A DNA stretch of 58,608 bases, taken from NCBI GenBank assembly GCA_964451375.1, contig CAYVIN010000019.1, positions 1 through 58,608 on the forward strand, in the 5' to 3' direction. The position numbers and the translations under genes are program-made. How positions within the stretch are numbered: position 1 is the first letter of the stretch; each line of letters starts with the position of its first letter. Positions 17,349 through 25,532 of this stretch are shown piece by piece. Below the pieces are notes generated by a model, which searched no databases, was not told where the DNA came from, and worked only from the letters and a program-made list of their open reading frames with translations. The stretch comes from JAGXQV01 sp964451375. Its GTDB lineage: Bacteria; Pseudomonadota; Gammaproteobacteria; Burkholderiales; Sulfuricellaceae.

Positions 17349-17540
17349 TCAGGCAACCAGAAGTTCCTCGACCTTGCGCACGTAAGGAACTTGATCCGAT
17401 TCAAGATCAACCAGCAAATCCCGTAGGTTTTCGATGAGTTCATCCTTGCTGAGGCCCTGGGTATGGTAATCGGGATAGGCGTTCAGGAAACCGAGGAAAT
17501 ATTCGCCATCCCGCCACCAGGTATATTGAATCGTCTTCAT
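17349..17540 (-). CDS. hicB: HicB-family antitoxin
   Basis: A 63-residue HicB-like protein (WWRDGEYFLGFLNAYPDYHTQGLSKDELIENLRDLLVDLE). It has the partial RNase-H-like fold of HicB but no C-terminal DNA-binding domain, so it represents the short type. It directly precedes hicA and should neutralise it. Alone it could be mistaken for a hypothetical protein; the adjacency makes the assignment firm. Confidence 0.82.
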   Translation of the reverse strand: MKTIQYTWWRDGEYFLGFLNAYPDYHTQGLSKDELIENLRDLLVDLESDQVPYVRKVEELLVA

Positions 17541-17550
17541 ACCGCGCTCC

Positions 17551-18690
17551 TTACTCCTGCAACCCCAAACCTTCCAGGCCCGACATGTTGTCGCGATCCT
17601 TGGAATCCTTGCCGTGTAACTTGATTTTCAGGCGCAGGTCGTTCATCGAGTCGGCGTTGCGCAGGGCGTCTTCATAGGAAATTCTGCCGCCTTCGTAGAG
17701 GTTGAACAGCGCCTGATCGAACGTCTGCATGCCCTGCTCGTTGGATTTCGACATGATTTCCTTGATGGCGTGGACATCCCCCTTGAAAATCAGGTCGGAA
17801 ATCATCGGTGTATTCAACATGATTTCGATGGCCGCAGCGCGGCCCTTGCCGTCCTTGGTCGGAATCAGGCGTTGCGCGATCAGCGCGCGCAGGTTGAGCG
17901 ACAAGTCCATCAGGAGTTGCGGTTTACGTTCTTCGGGGAAGAAGTTGATGATCCGGTCGAGCGCCTGATTGGCGCTGTTGGCGTGCAGGGTGCCCATCGC
18001 CAGATGGCCGGTTTCGGCGAAGGCGATGGCGTGCTCCATAGTTTCGCGCTCGCGGATTTCGCCGATGAGGATCACGTCAGGGGCCTGACGCAGGGTGTTT
18101 TTCAGGGCGATTTCCCAACTTTCCGTATCCACCCCGACTTCGCGTTGGGTGATGATGCAGTTGATGTGCGGATGCACATATTCCACCGGGTCTTCGATGG
18201 TGATGATGTGGCCGAAACTGTTTTCGTTGCGGTAGCCGATCATCGCCGCCAGCGAAGTCGATTTACCGGAGCCGGTGCCGCCGACGAAAATCACCAGGCC
18301 GCGCTTGGACATCACCACGTCCTTCAACACCGGGGGCAGGCCCATTTCATCGAAGACCGGAATTTTGGTGGTGATGGTGCGCAATACCATGCCGACATTC
18401 TGCTGTTGGACGAAGGCGTTGACGCGGAAGCGCCCGATGCCGCCGGGGTTAATCGCGAAGTTGCACTCCTTGCTGGCCTCGAACTCCGCTGCCTGCTTGT
18501 CGTTCATGATGGCGCGCGCCAGCTCCTTGGTATGCTGGCCGGACAGGGCCTGACTGGAGACCGGCGTCATCTTGCCGTCGATTTTCATCGCTGGCGGAAA
18601 GTTGGCGGTGATGAACAAGTCGGATGCCTTCTTGGAGAGCATGAGCCTCAACAAGTCGTGCATGAATTTGACTGCCTGATCGCGTTCCAT
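17551..18690 (-). CDS. pilU: PilU, type IV pilus retraction ATPase
   Basis: A 379-residue PilT-like ATPase. Walker A is VGGTGSGKSTS, the Asp box ITIEDPVEY, Walker B VILIGEIRERETM, and the His box is GHLAMGTLHANSANQALDRI. The C-terminal extension (about 355-379) is typical of PilU compared with PilT. It powers pilus retraction together with PilT at the cytoplasmic face of the pilus machine. It lies downstream of pilT on the same strand; an AT-rich palindromic element separates the two genes. Confidence 0.95.
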   Translation of the reverse strand: MERDQAVKFMHDLLRLMLSKKASDLFITANFPPAMKIDGKMTPVSSQALSGQHTKELARAIMNDKQAAEFEASKECNFAINPGGIGRFRVNAFVQQQNVGMVLRTITTKIPVFDEMGLPPVLKDVVMSKRGLVIFVGGTGSGKSTSLAAMIGYRNENSFGHIITIEDPVEYVHPHINCIITQREVGVDTESWEIALKNTLRQAPDVILIGEIRERETMEHAIAFAETGHLAMGTLHANSANQALDRIINFFPEERKPQLLMDLSLNLRALIAQRLIPTKDGKGRAAAIEIMLNTPMISDLIFKGDVHAIKEIMSKSNEQGMQTFDQALFNLYEGGRISYEDALRNADSMNDLRLKIKLHGKDSKDRDNMSGLEGLGLQE

Positions 18691-18707
18691 AAATCACCTT
18701 GTGATAA

Positions 18708-18802
18708 TTTTTAATGCTTAATTTTTAATGTGTAATGAGTGATCGAGGGCCACTGAGGCGTACGCTTTTCATTCAACATTAAAAATTCAAAATTCAACAT
18801 TG
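18708..18802. repeat. AT-rich palindromic element between pilT and pilU
   Basis: Low-complexity arms (AATTTTTAATGT... and ...ACATTAAAAATT) pair around a GC-rich centre (GAGGGCCACTGAGGCG). In design it resembles the hairpin elements at 51717, 55569 and 56031, but the sequence is different. It may act as a terminator or processing site between pilT and pilU. Confidence 0.55.
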
Positions 18803-18805
18803 CCC

Positions 18806-19843
18806 CTAAAACAGGTCTTTGTTCATCGCCTTGCTGCGCGCTTCTTCCTTGGTCACCACGCCGCGTTGCACCAACCCTTGCAGGTTCTGGTCGAGCGTCT
18901 GCATCCCTACGCTCTGGCCGGTCTGGATCGCCGAATACATCTGGGCGATCTTGTTTTCACGGATCAGGTTGCGGATGGCGGGGGTGCCGACCATGATTTC
19001 GTGGGCGGCGGCGCGGCCCGAGCCGTCCTTGGTCTTGAGCAAGGCCTGCGAAATCACTGCGCGCAAGCTTTCCGACAACATCGAACGCACCATGTCCTTT
19101 TCCGCTGCGGGGAACACGTCCACGATACGGTCGATGGTCTTGGCGGCGGAACTGGTGTGCAGGGTGCCGAACACCAGGTGACCGGTTTCCGCAGCGGTCA
19201 GCGCCAGACTGATGGTTTCCAGGTCGCGCATTTCACCCACCAGAATCGCATCCGGGTCTTCGCGTAGCGCCGAGCGCAGCGCATTGGAAAAACTCTTGGT
19301 GTGCGGCCCGACTTCGCGCTGGTTGATCAGGCATTTCTTGCTCTCGTGGACGAATTCGATGGGGTCTTCGAGGGTCAGGATATGGCCGTATTCGGTTTCA
19401 TTGATGTGGTTGATCATCGCCGCCAGGGTGGTGGACTTGCCGGAACCGGTCGGCCCGGTGACCAGCACCACGCCGCGCGGCTGGTCGGCGATTTCCTTGA
19501 AAATCATCGGGGCATTGAGTTGCTCCAGGGTCAGCACCTTCGAGGGAATGGTACGAAATACCGCCGCCGCGCCGCGTTGCTGGTTGTAGGCGTTGACGCG
19601 GAAGCGCGCCAGTCCCGGCACTTCGAAGGAAAAGTCCACCTCCAGGTTTTCCTCATAGAACTTGCGTTGCCCGTCGTTCATGATGTCATACACCATGTCG
19701 TGGACATCCTTGTGTTCCATGGCGGGCACGTTGATGCGGCGTATATCGCCATGCACCCGGATCATCGGTGGCACACCGGCGGAGAGGTGCAGGTCGGAGG
19801 CCTTGTTCTTGACCGAAAAGGCCAGGAGATCGGAAATTTCCAT
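18806..19843 (-). CDS. pilT: PilT, type IV pilus retraction ATPase
   Basis: A 345-residue hexameric retraction ATPase. Walker A is TGPTGSGKSTT, Asp box LTLEDPIEF, Walker B ILVGEMRDLETI, His box GHLVFGTLHTSSAAKTIDRI, and the C-terminal AIRNLIRE motif needed for retraction is intact. Length matches PilT. It is divergent from yggS with a 33-base gap, an arrangement common in proteobacteria. Confidence 0.97.
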   Translation of the reverse strand: MEISDLLAFSVKNKASDLHLSAGVPPMIRVHGDIRRINVPAMEHKDVHDMVYDIMNDGQRKFYEENLEVDFSFEVPGLARFRVNAYNQQRGAAAVFRTIPSKVLTLEQLNAPMIFKEIADQPRGVVLVTGPTGSGKSTTLAAMINHINETEYGHILTLEDPIEFVHESKKCLINQREVGPHTKSFSNALRSALREDPDAILVGEMRDLETISLALTAAETGHLVFGTLHTSSAAKTIDRIVDVFPAAEKDMVRSMLSESLRAVISQALLKTKDGSGRAAAHEIMVGTPAIRNLIRENKIAQMYSAIQTGQSVGMQTLDQNLQGLVQRGVVTKEEARSKAMNKDLF

Positions 19844-19876
19844 TTATAATTCCTTCAAATAACGGTCTGGGCGATT

Positions 19877-20569
19877 ATGGCAACAATATCCGGCGCATTG
19901 CAAGCAGTGAGAACCCGCATTGATGACGCGGCGCACAATGTTTCCCGCGACCCTGCAACGGTGCGTCTGCTGGCGGTGAGCAAAACCTTTCCCGCACAGG
20001 CGGTGTATGAAGCCTGGCAAGCCGGTCAGTCGGCCTTCGGCGAAAGCTACGTGCAGGAGGCGCTGGAGAAAATCGCCGAGTTACGCGACCTGCCGCTGGA
20101 ATGGCACTTCATCGGCCCGCTCCAGAGCAATAAAACCCGTTTGATTGCCGAAAATTTCGCCTGGGTGCATGGCGTTGACCGACTCAAAATCGCCGAACGC
20201 CTGTCCGCGCAACGCCCCGCCGATTTGCCTGATTTGCAGGTCTGCCTGCAAGTTAATGTCAGCGGCGAAGCCAGTAAAAGCGGAATTGCCCCAGCCGAAA
20301 CGGCGGCTCTCGCGGTTGCCGTGAGTCGTTTACCCCACCTCAAGCTGCGCGGCCTGATGGCGATCCCCGAACCCACCGACGATGTTGCTTTGCAACGCCG
20401 CCGCTTTGCCGAATTGCGCCGACTTCTCGGGGCGCTCAATAGCCAGGGCTACACCCTCGACACCCTTTCCATGGGGATGTCCGACGACCTCGAAGCGGCG
20501 GTGGCCGAGGGCGCAACCATCGTGCGGGTGGGCAGCGCCATCTTCGGCTCCCGCAATATCCGTCCCTAG
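19877..20569 (+). CDS. yggS: YggS/PLPBP pyridoxal-phosphate homeostasis protein
   Basis: A 230-residue single-domain PLP-binding protein of the alanine-racemase-like fold. The PLP lysine lies in LLAVSKTFPA, and EWHFIGPLQSNKTR and SMGMSDDLEAAV are diagnostic. It has no known catalytic activity; it keeps vitamin B6 and amino-acid pools balanced. It normally sits next to proC, but here a Uma2 gene intervenes. Confidence 0.95.
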   Translation: MATISGALQAVRTRIDDAAHNVSRDPATVRLLAVSKTFPAQAVYEAWQAGQSAFGESYVQEALEKIAELRDLPLEWHFIGPLQSNKTRLIAENFAWVHGVDRLKIAERLSAQRPADLPDLQVCLQVNVSGEASKSGIAPAETAALAVAVSRLPHLKLRGLMAIPEPTDDVALQRRRFAELRRLLGALNSQGYTLDTLSMGMSDDLEAAVAEGATIVRVGSAIFGSRNIRP

Positions 20570-20578
20570 GAGGCAACC

Positions 20579-21136
20579 ATGCAGCAAGCAAAGCTGACTT
20601 ATTTGAGTATCGAGGATTATCTGCATTTTGAGGAGCAAGGCGAAACCCGCCACGAATACGTGGATGGGCAGATTTACGCGATGGCGGGGACGACCAGGCG
20701 TCATAACCAGATCGTCGCCAACTTGGTGGCTCGCTTGCGTAACGAGGTGCGGGGCACCCCTTGTCGGGCCTATTTTGCCGACGTAAAAGTGCGCATCCAA
20801 TTCGGTAACTCCTTTTACTACCCCGATGTGCTGGTCGGCTGCGAACCCGGCGATGACCATGAGTTGTATCTGACCCAGCCGTGCCTGATCGTCGAAGTGC
20901 TGTCGCCGTCCACCGAAATCATCGACCGCCGCGAGAAGCAGTTCGCCTACCGCACCCTGCCCAGCCTGCGCGAATACGTGCTGATCGCCACCGAGGGACG
21001 CAAGGTTGAAGTGCTCCGCCGCGAGGCCGCCAGCGACTGGAGCCTGACGACTCTGGAAGCCGACGACCCGCTCTATCTGGCGTGTCTCGACGCCACCCTA
21101 TCCCTGAACGATATCTACGAGGACACCAGCCTGTGA
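20579..21136 (+). CDS. Uma2-family (DUF820) putative nuclease
   Basis: A 185-residue protein of the Uma2 family. The PD-(D/E)xK-like residues appear as YPDVLVGCE and LIVEVLSPST followed by the DRREKQFAYRTLPSLREYVLI region. Biochemical function is not established for the family. TAGGAGG lies 5 bases before the start, a strong ribosome binding site. Its stop overlaps the proC start (GTGA), so it is locked into the yggS-proC operon. Uma2 genes are often mobile, so it is probably a later insertion. Confidence 0.9.
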   Translation: MQQAKLTYLSIEDYLHFEEQGETRHEYVDGQIYAMAGTTRRHNQIVANLVARLRNEVRGTPCRAYFADVKVRIQFGNSFYYPDVLVGCEPGDDHELYLTQPCLIVEVLSPSTEIIDRREKQFAYRTLPSLREYVLIATEGRKVEVLRREAASDWSLTTLEADDPLYLACLDATLSLNDIYEDTSL

Positions 21137-21948
21137 ACATTACCTTTATCGGCGGCGGCAACATGGCCTCCGCCCTGATTTCCGGCCTGCTTCAGCAGGG
21201 AACCCCCGCCGCCGCAGTGCGTGTCGTGGAAATCTCCCCGGAAGGCCGTGAACGCCTGCAAAACCAATACGGCGTCGTGACCTTCGACCAGCTTTCCGAC
21301 GCCGCGCTGGCCGGCGAGATTCTGGTGCTTGCCGTTAAACCCCAGCAATTACGGGAGGTTTCCGCGCAATTACAGGGCTGTATCAGCGGCAAGCTGGTGA
21401 TTTCCATCGCTGCCGGAGTTCGCGCCGGCGACCTGTCCCGCTGGTTGGGCGGACATCCCCAACTGGTGCGCGCCATGCCCAATACCCCGGCGATGATCCT
21501 GTCCGGCATCACCGGCCTGTATGCCCTCCCGGAAGTCAGCGCGGCTCAAAAAGAACAGGCGCAGACCGTCCTCGGCGCAGTCGGGGCGGTGGTGTGGCTG
21601 ACCGAAGAAAGCGCCATGGATGCGATTACCGCCGTCTCCGGCAGCGGCCCGGCCTATGCCTTCTATTTCATGGAAGCCCTGCAAAACGCCGCCCGCCAGT
21701 TCGGCTTTGCCGATACCGAGGCGCGCCGCCTGGCCGTTGATACCTTCCTCGGCGCAGCCAAACTCGCCGCCGCCAGCGACGAAGACCTCGCCACCCTGCG
21801 CGCGCGCGTCACCTCCAAGGGCGGCACCACCGAACGCGCCATCACCACCATGGAAAACGACGCTGTGCAGGCGGCCATCATCCGCGCCGTGCAGGGTGCG
21901 GCGGAGCGCTCGCGGGAATTGGGGGATTTGCTGGGGAAAGCGGGATAA
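21133..21948 (+). CDS. proC: ProC, pyrroline-5-carboxylate reductase
   Basis: A 271-residue NAD(P)H-dependent reductase for the last step of proline synthesis. The dinucleotide-binding motif is FIGGGNMASALI at the N-terminus; VKPQQL, MPNTPA and the C-terminal DAITAVSGSGPAYAFYFMEAL and SKGGTTERAI signatures are present. The GTG start at 21133 overlaps the Uma2 stop and gives the exact family N-terminus. It is convergent with moeB. Confidence 0.95.
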   Translation: MNITFIGGGNMASALISGLLQQGTPAAAVRVVEISPEGRERLQNQYGVVTFDQLSDAALAGEILVLAVKPQQLREVSAQLQGCISGKLVISIAAGVRAGDLSRWLGGHPQLVRAMPNTPAMILSGITGLYALPEVSAAQKEQAQTVLGAVGAVVWLTEESAMDAITAVSGSGPAYAFYFMEALQNAARQFGFADTEARRLAVDTFLGAAKLAAASDEDLATLRARVTSKGGTTERAITTMENDAVQAAIIRAVQGAAERSRELGDLLGKAG

Positions 21949-21989
21949 GACGAGTACGGTGTTACTTGTGTGTGACCCAGTAGCTGCGG

Positions 21990-22742
21990 TTAATTTCCTT
22001 TGCCGCACACCGGACAAGCCGGGTCTTTGACGAGGCGGATGCTGCGCCATTCCATGCGTAGTCCGTCGAGGAGGAGAAGTCTTCCGGCCAGCGGTTCACC
22101 CGCGCCACTCAATAGCTTCAGGGCTTCGGCGGCCTGCACTGAGCCAATGACGCCGACCAGTGGAGCGAATACGCCCAGGGTGGCGCAACGTTCGTCCTCC
22201 TGCTCGGCGTGTTCCGGGAACAGGCAGTGGTAGCAGGGGCTGCCGGGCTTGCTGAAGTCGAATACCGAGACCTGCCCGTCGAAACGCACCGCTGCGCCGG
22301 ACACCAGCGGCTTGTGCAGACGCGCGCAGACCCGGTTGATGGCGTGACGGGTGGCGAAATTGTCGCTGGCGTCGAGAACGATATCGGCTTCTTCGGCCAA
22401 TACCGTCAAATCGTCTTCGGTGAGGCGTTTTTCCACGGCGGTGACGGCAACTTCGGGGTTGATCGCGGCAAGCGTCTGTTCGGCGGAAACCGCCTTGTTC
22501 ATGCCGATACGCGCGGTGGTGTGGACGATTTGGCGTTGCAGGTTGGTGAGATCGACGCTGTCGCCGTCGCAGATGACGAGTTTGCCGATGCCGGCGGAGG
22601 CGAGATAGAGGGCGACCGGGGAACCCAGCCCACCGGCCCCGATGAGCAGGGCGCGGGCGGCGCGGATTTTTTCCTGCCCCTCGATACCGATCTGGGGCAG
22701 GAGGATGTGGCGGCTGTAGCGCAGCAGTTGTTGGTCGTTCAT
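21990..22742 (-). CDS. moeB: MoeB/ThiF-family sulfur-carrier adenylyltransferase
   Basis: A 250-residue E1-like enzyme that adenylates the C-terminus of a sulfur-carrier protein (MoaD or ThiS). It has the nucleotide motif GAGGLGSPVALYLA, the NLQRQ arginine segment, DASDNFATR, and two zinc Cys pairs (CYHC and CPVC). There is no rhodanese domain. MoeB versus ThiF cannot be decided from sequence alone. It is the last gene of the minus-strand run gpmI-envC-ctpA-moeB. Confidence 0.9.
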   Translation of the reverse strand: MNDQQLLRYSRHILLPQIGIEGQEKIRAARALLIGAGGLGSPVALYLASAGIGKLVICDGDSVDLTNLQRQIVHTTARIGMNKAVSAEQTLAAINPEVAVTAVEKRLTEDDLTVLAEEADIVLDASDNFATRHAINRVCARLHKPLVSGAAVRFDGQVSVFDFSKPGSPCYHCLFPEHAEQEDERCATLGVFAPLVGVIGSVQAAEALKLLSGAGEPLAGRLLLLDGLRMEWRSIRLVKDPACPVCGKGN

Positions 22743-22765
22743 GCGCGCGCCGGCAACCCCCGAAA

Positions 22766-24202
22766 TCAGCGGCTCTGGAGGATTTGCAGGCCCTTCAGCA
22801 GGTTGAGCGCCTGATTGAACTGGTAGTCGTTTTTGGAGATCAGTTCACCCGGAACCAGGGCCTTCTCTTCCTTGACTGAGCCGCTTTTGCCGTCCTTGCC
22901 TTTCGGCGCGGGAGCCGGTTTGGCGGGGGTGGGCAGCTTGATCGAGGCTGCATCCGTCTTGGCGTCATCTTCCTTGTTGCCATTGCTCAGATGACGTTCC
23001 AGATCCGCTTCGCGCAGGTGCAGGCCTTGATCCACGCCGCTCACCGTGGCGTCGTCCACGACGATGTCGGGGGTAATGCCCTTAGCCTGGATGGAGCGCC
23101 CTTTCGGCGTGAAATAACGCGCTGTGGTGAGCTTGATGGCGGTGTTGTTGCCCAGCGGCAGAACGGTTTGAACCGAACCTTTGCCGAAGGTCTGGGTGCC
23201 CATGATGATGGCGCGTTTGTGATCCTGCATTGCGCCGGCCACGATTTCCGATGCGGAAGCCGAACCGCCGTTGACCAGCACAACCATCGGTACGGTTTTC
23301 ACCGCAGCGGGCAGGCCTTTCAGGAAGTCATCCTTGCCCAGTCCATGCAGATAGTTTTCCTTGCTGGCGGTGAGGCGCATCTTGGCGTCTTCGGTGCGGC
23401 CATCGGTATAGGTGACCAACGCATCCTTGGGCAGGAAAGCCGCCGCCACGCCGACCGCGCCGTTCAACAAGCCACCCGGATCGTTGCGCAGGTCGATCAC
23501 CAGCCCCTTGAGGGGATCCTTGTTCTGTTTGTAGAGCGAGTCCAGCGCCTTGGCGAGGTTTTCGCCGGTGTGTTCCTGAAACTGGGTGATGCGGATGTAG
23601 CCATAACCTTCTTCCGCGAGTTTGGATTTCACGCTCTGAATCTTGATCACCGCCCGGTTCAGGGTAAACGTCATCGGCTTGCCTTCACCTTTACGCGCTA
23701 CGGTGAGAGTGATTTTGGTGCCGGGTTTGCCGCGCATCCGCTTCACAGCTTCATTGAGGGTGAGGCCTTTCACCGGTGTTTCGTCGAGCTTGACGATCAG
23801 GTCGCCGCTTTTCAGGCCGGCCTGGAACGCCGGGGTGTCTTCGATGGGGGACACCACCTTGACGAAGCCGTCTTCCATGCTGACCTCAATGCCCAGTCCG
23901 CCGAATTCGCCCTGGGTGCCGACCTGCAAGTCCTTGAAAGCGTCGGTGTCGAGGTAGGAGGAGTGCGGGTCGAGGCCGGACAACATGCCGTTGATGGCTT
24001 CGGTGATGAGCTTTTTGTCTTCCACCGGTTCGACGTAATCACTCTTGATTTTGCCGAACACCTCGGTGAAGGCGCGCAATTCGTCTATGGGCAGGGTGGT
24101 GACGATGGACTTTTCGGCAATGGCGGAAAGGTTCAGGCTGATTATGACGCCGGCGAAGACGCCGAACAGAATCAGACCCACGTTTTTGAATTTGCCGCCC
24201 AT
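22766..24202 (-). CDS. ctpA: S41-family carboxy-terminal processing protease
   Basis: A 478-residue periplasmic serine protease with an N-terminal membrane anchor (about 6-28), a PDZ domain (about 95-180, GGLGIEVSMEDGFVKVVSP), and a catalytic domain with the Ser in GGSASASEIVAGAMQD and Lys in TFGKGSVQ. It trims C-termini of periplasmic proteins, often cell-wall hydrolases. The Lys/Pro-rich tail (about 415-450) is a linker. It directly follows the EnvC-like gene, the common arrangement. Confidence 0.93.
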   Translation of the reverse strand: MGGKFKNVGLILFGVFAGVIISLNLSAIAEKSIVTTLPIDELRAFTEVFGKIKSDYVEPVEDKKLITEAINGMLSGLDPHSSYLDTDAFKDLQVGTQGEFGGLGIEVSMEDGFVKVVSPIEDTPAFQAGLKSGDLIVKLDETPVKGLTLNEAVKRMRGKPGTKITLTVARKGEGKPMTFTLNRAVIKIQSVKSKLAEEGYGYIRITQFQEHTGENLAKALDSLYKQNKDPLKGLVIDLRNDPGGLLNGAVGVAAAFLPKDALVTYTDGRTEDAKMRLTASKENYLHGLGKDDFLKGLPAAVKTVPMVVLVNGGSASASEIVAGAMQDHKRAIIMGTQTFGKGSVQTVLPLGNNTAIKLTTARYFTPKGRSIQAKGITPDIVVDDATVSGVDQGLHLREADLERHLSNGNKEDDAKTDAASIKLPTPAKPAPAPKGKDGKSGSVKEEKALVPGELISKNDYQFNQALNLLKGLQILQSR

Positions 24203-24268
24203 TTCAATCTCCGGAAAGTACAGTGTTGATGCTTAGAGTTAAGGATGTTGTTTCAGTTGCAAGCTGTT

Positions 24269-25459
24269 CTATTTCAAGCTGATCCACGTGAGCGGGTCGA
24301 AAGGCCGACTCTGATGGCGAAGCTCGAAGTATAAACCGGAATCCGCGATCCCGCCGCTATTTCCCACGCTGGCGATGGCGTCGCCGGGTTTAACGCTTTC
24401 CCCTGCCTGCTTGTAGAGCGACTCGTTGTTGCCGTAGAGACTCATGAAGCCGCCGCCGTGATCGACGATGATGATGTTGCCAAAGCCGCGCAGCCAGTCG
24501 GAAAACACCACCTGTCCCTGGGCTACCGCCTTGACCACTTGACCGGCGGCGGAGCGGATGAACAGCCCTTTCCAGGTTGCGCCGCCGTCTTCGCGGGGGC
24601 TGCCGAAACGGCCCGCGAGTTCACCCTTTATCGGCAGACGCAGCTTTCCCTTTAACTGGCGGAACGGGCCGTCGGCGTCGTCAAGCGTGGGAAGCGCCGT
24701 GTTGTGGACGGTTTCCCCCGCTTTGGCCTTTTTCTCGCGGGGCGCTTTGGCGACCATTTTACTCAACTTCTCGATAAGTTGGGTGAGGCGTTTTTCGTCG
24801 TTTTGCAGTTTGCCGATTTCGTGACGCTGGCTGGCGATTTTTTGATTGAGTTTGCTGAGCAAGGTCTTGCGCGCGCCCTGCTCTTTTTCCAAACGCTTTT
24901 TCTGCGCCGCCTGTTCGGCGGCGATGCGCGCCAGATCGGCGGCTTTCCGGCGGCTGGTTTCGGTGAGTTCGTCGAGGCGTTTCAGGTTGTGGCGCAGGCC
25001 GTGGATCAACTCTGCACGGGCGCGGGCGATTTCCGCGTAATAACGCAAATGGCGCGCCAACTGGTTGGGATCCTGGCGGTTCAGCAGAATTTCCAGGTAA
25101 TCGTGGTGACCGTGCAGATGGATCTGAGTCAGCAGTTTGCTCAGGCGCACCTGCTGCTCGGCGATGCCGGCGCGGGTATGGCCGCTGTCCTGCTGGAGAC
25201 GGCTCAAATCGCCGTGAATGTCGCGTTGTTGTTCGGAAAGTTCATAGAGTTTGCGGTTGGTGGCGCTGATCGCCTGTTCAGAGGATTTCAGGGCATCGGC
25301 GGCGTCGGCCTTGGCCCCTTCGGCGCTTTCGACCTCTTTTTGCAGGGATTTGATGCGGTCGCGTAATTCGCTTAGATCGTTTTTGGGCGACGCCGAAACA
25401 CCCGACGACCACACCAGTCCCGCGCAACACAACAGCAGCGCGGTACGCCGCAACCCCAT
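24269..25459 (-). CDS. envC: EnvC-like murein hydrolase activator
   Basis: A 396-residue exported protein: signal peptide (about 1-24), long coiled coil (about 30-250) and a C-terminal LytM domain. In the LytM domain the metal-binding His/Asp positions are not conserved (TWKGLFIRS and GLYFELRH replace the usual active-site segments), so it should activate amidases rather than cut peptidoglycan, as EnvC does in cell division. The start at 25459 is chosen because GAGGGG is 7 bases upstream and it gives a proper signal peptide. Confidence 0.88.
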   Translation of the reverse strand: MGLRRTALLLCCAGLVWSSGVSASPKNDLSELRDRIKSLQKEVESAEGAKADAADALKSSEQAISATNRKLYELSEQQRDIHGDLSRLQQDSGHTRAGIAEQQVRLSKLLTQIHLHGHHDYLEILLNRQDPNQLARHLRYYAEIARARAELIHGLRHNLKRLDELTETSRRKAADLARIAAEQAAQKKRLEKEQGARKTLLSKLNQKIASQRHEIGKLQNDEKRLTQLIEKLSKMVAKAPREKKAKAGETVHNTALPTLDDADGPFRQLKGKLRLPIKGELAGRFGSPREDGGATWKGLFIRSAAGQVVKAVAQGQVVFSDWLRGFGNIIIVDHGGGFMSLYGNNESLYKQAGESVKPGDAIASVGNSGGIADSGLYFELRHQSRPFDPLTWISLK

Positions 25460-25532
25460 CGCCACACCCCTCGCGCCAGCCCGCTCCCGGCAGGTGAGGG
25501 GGCCAAGGACTCGCTGCGCGAGCGTCACGGGG

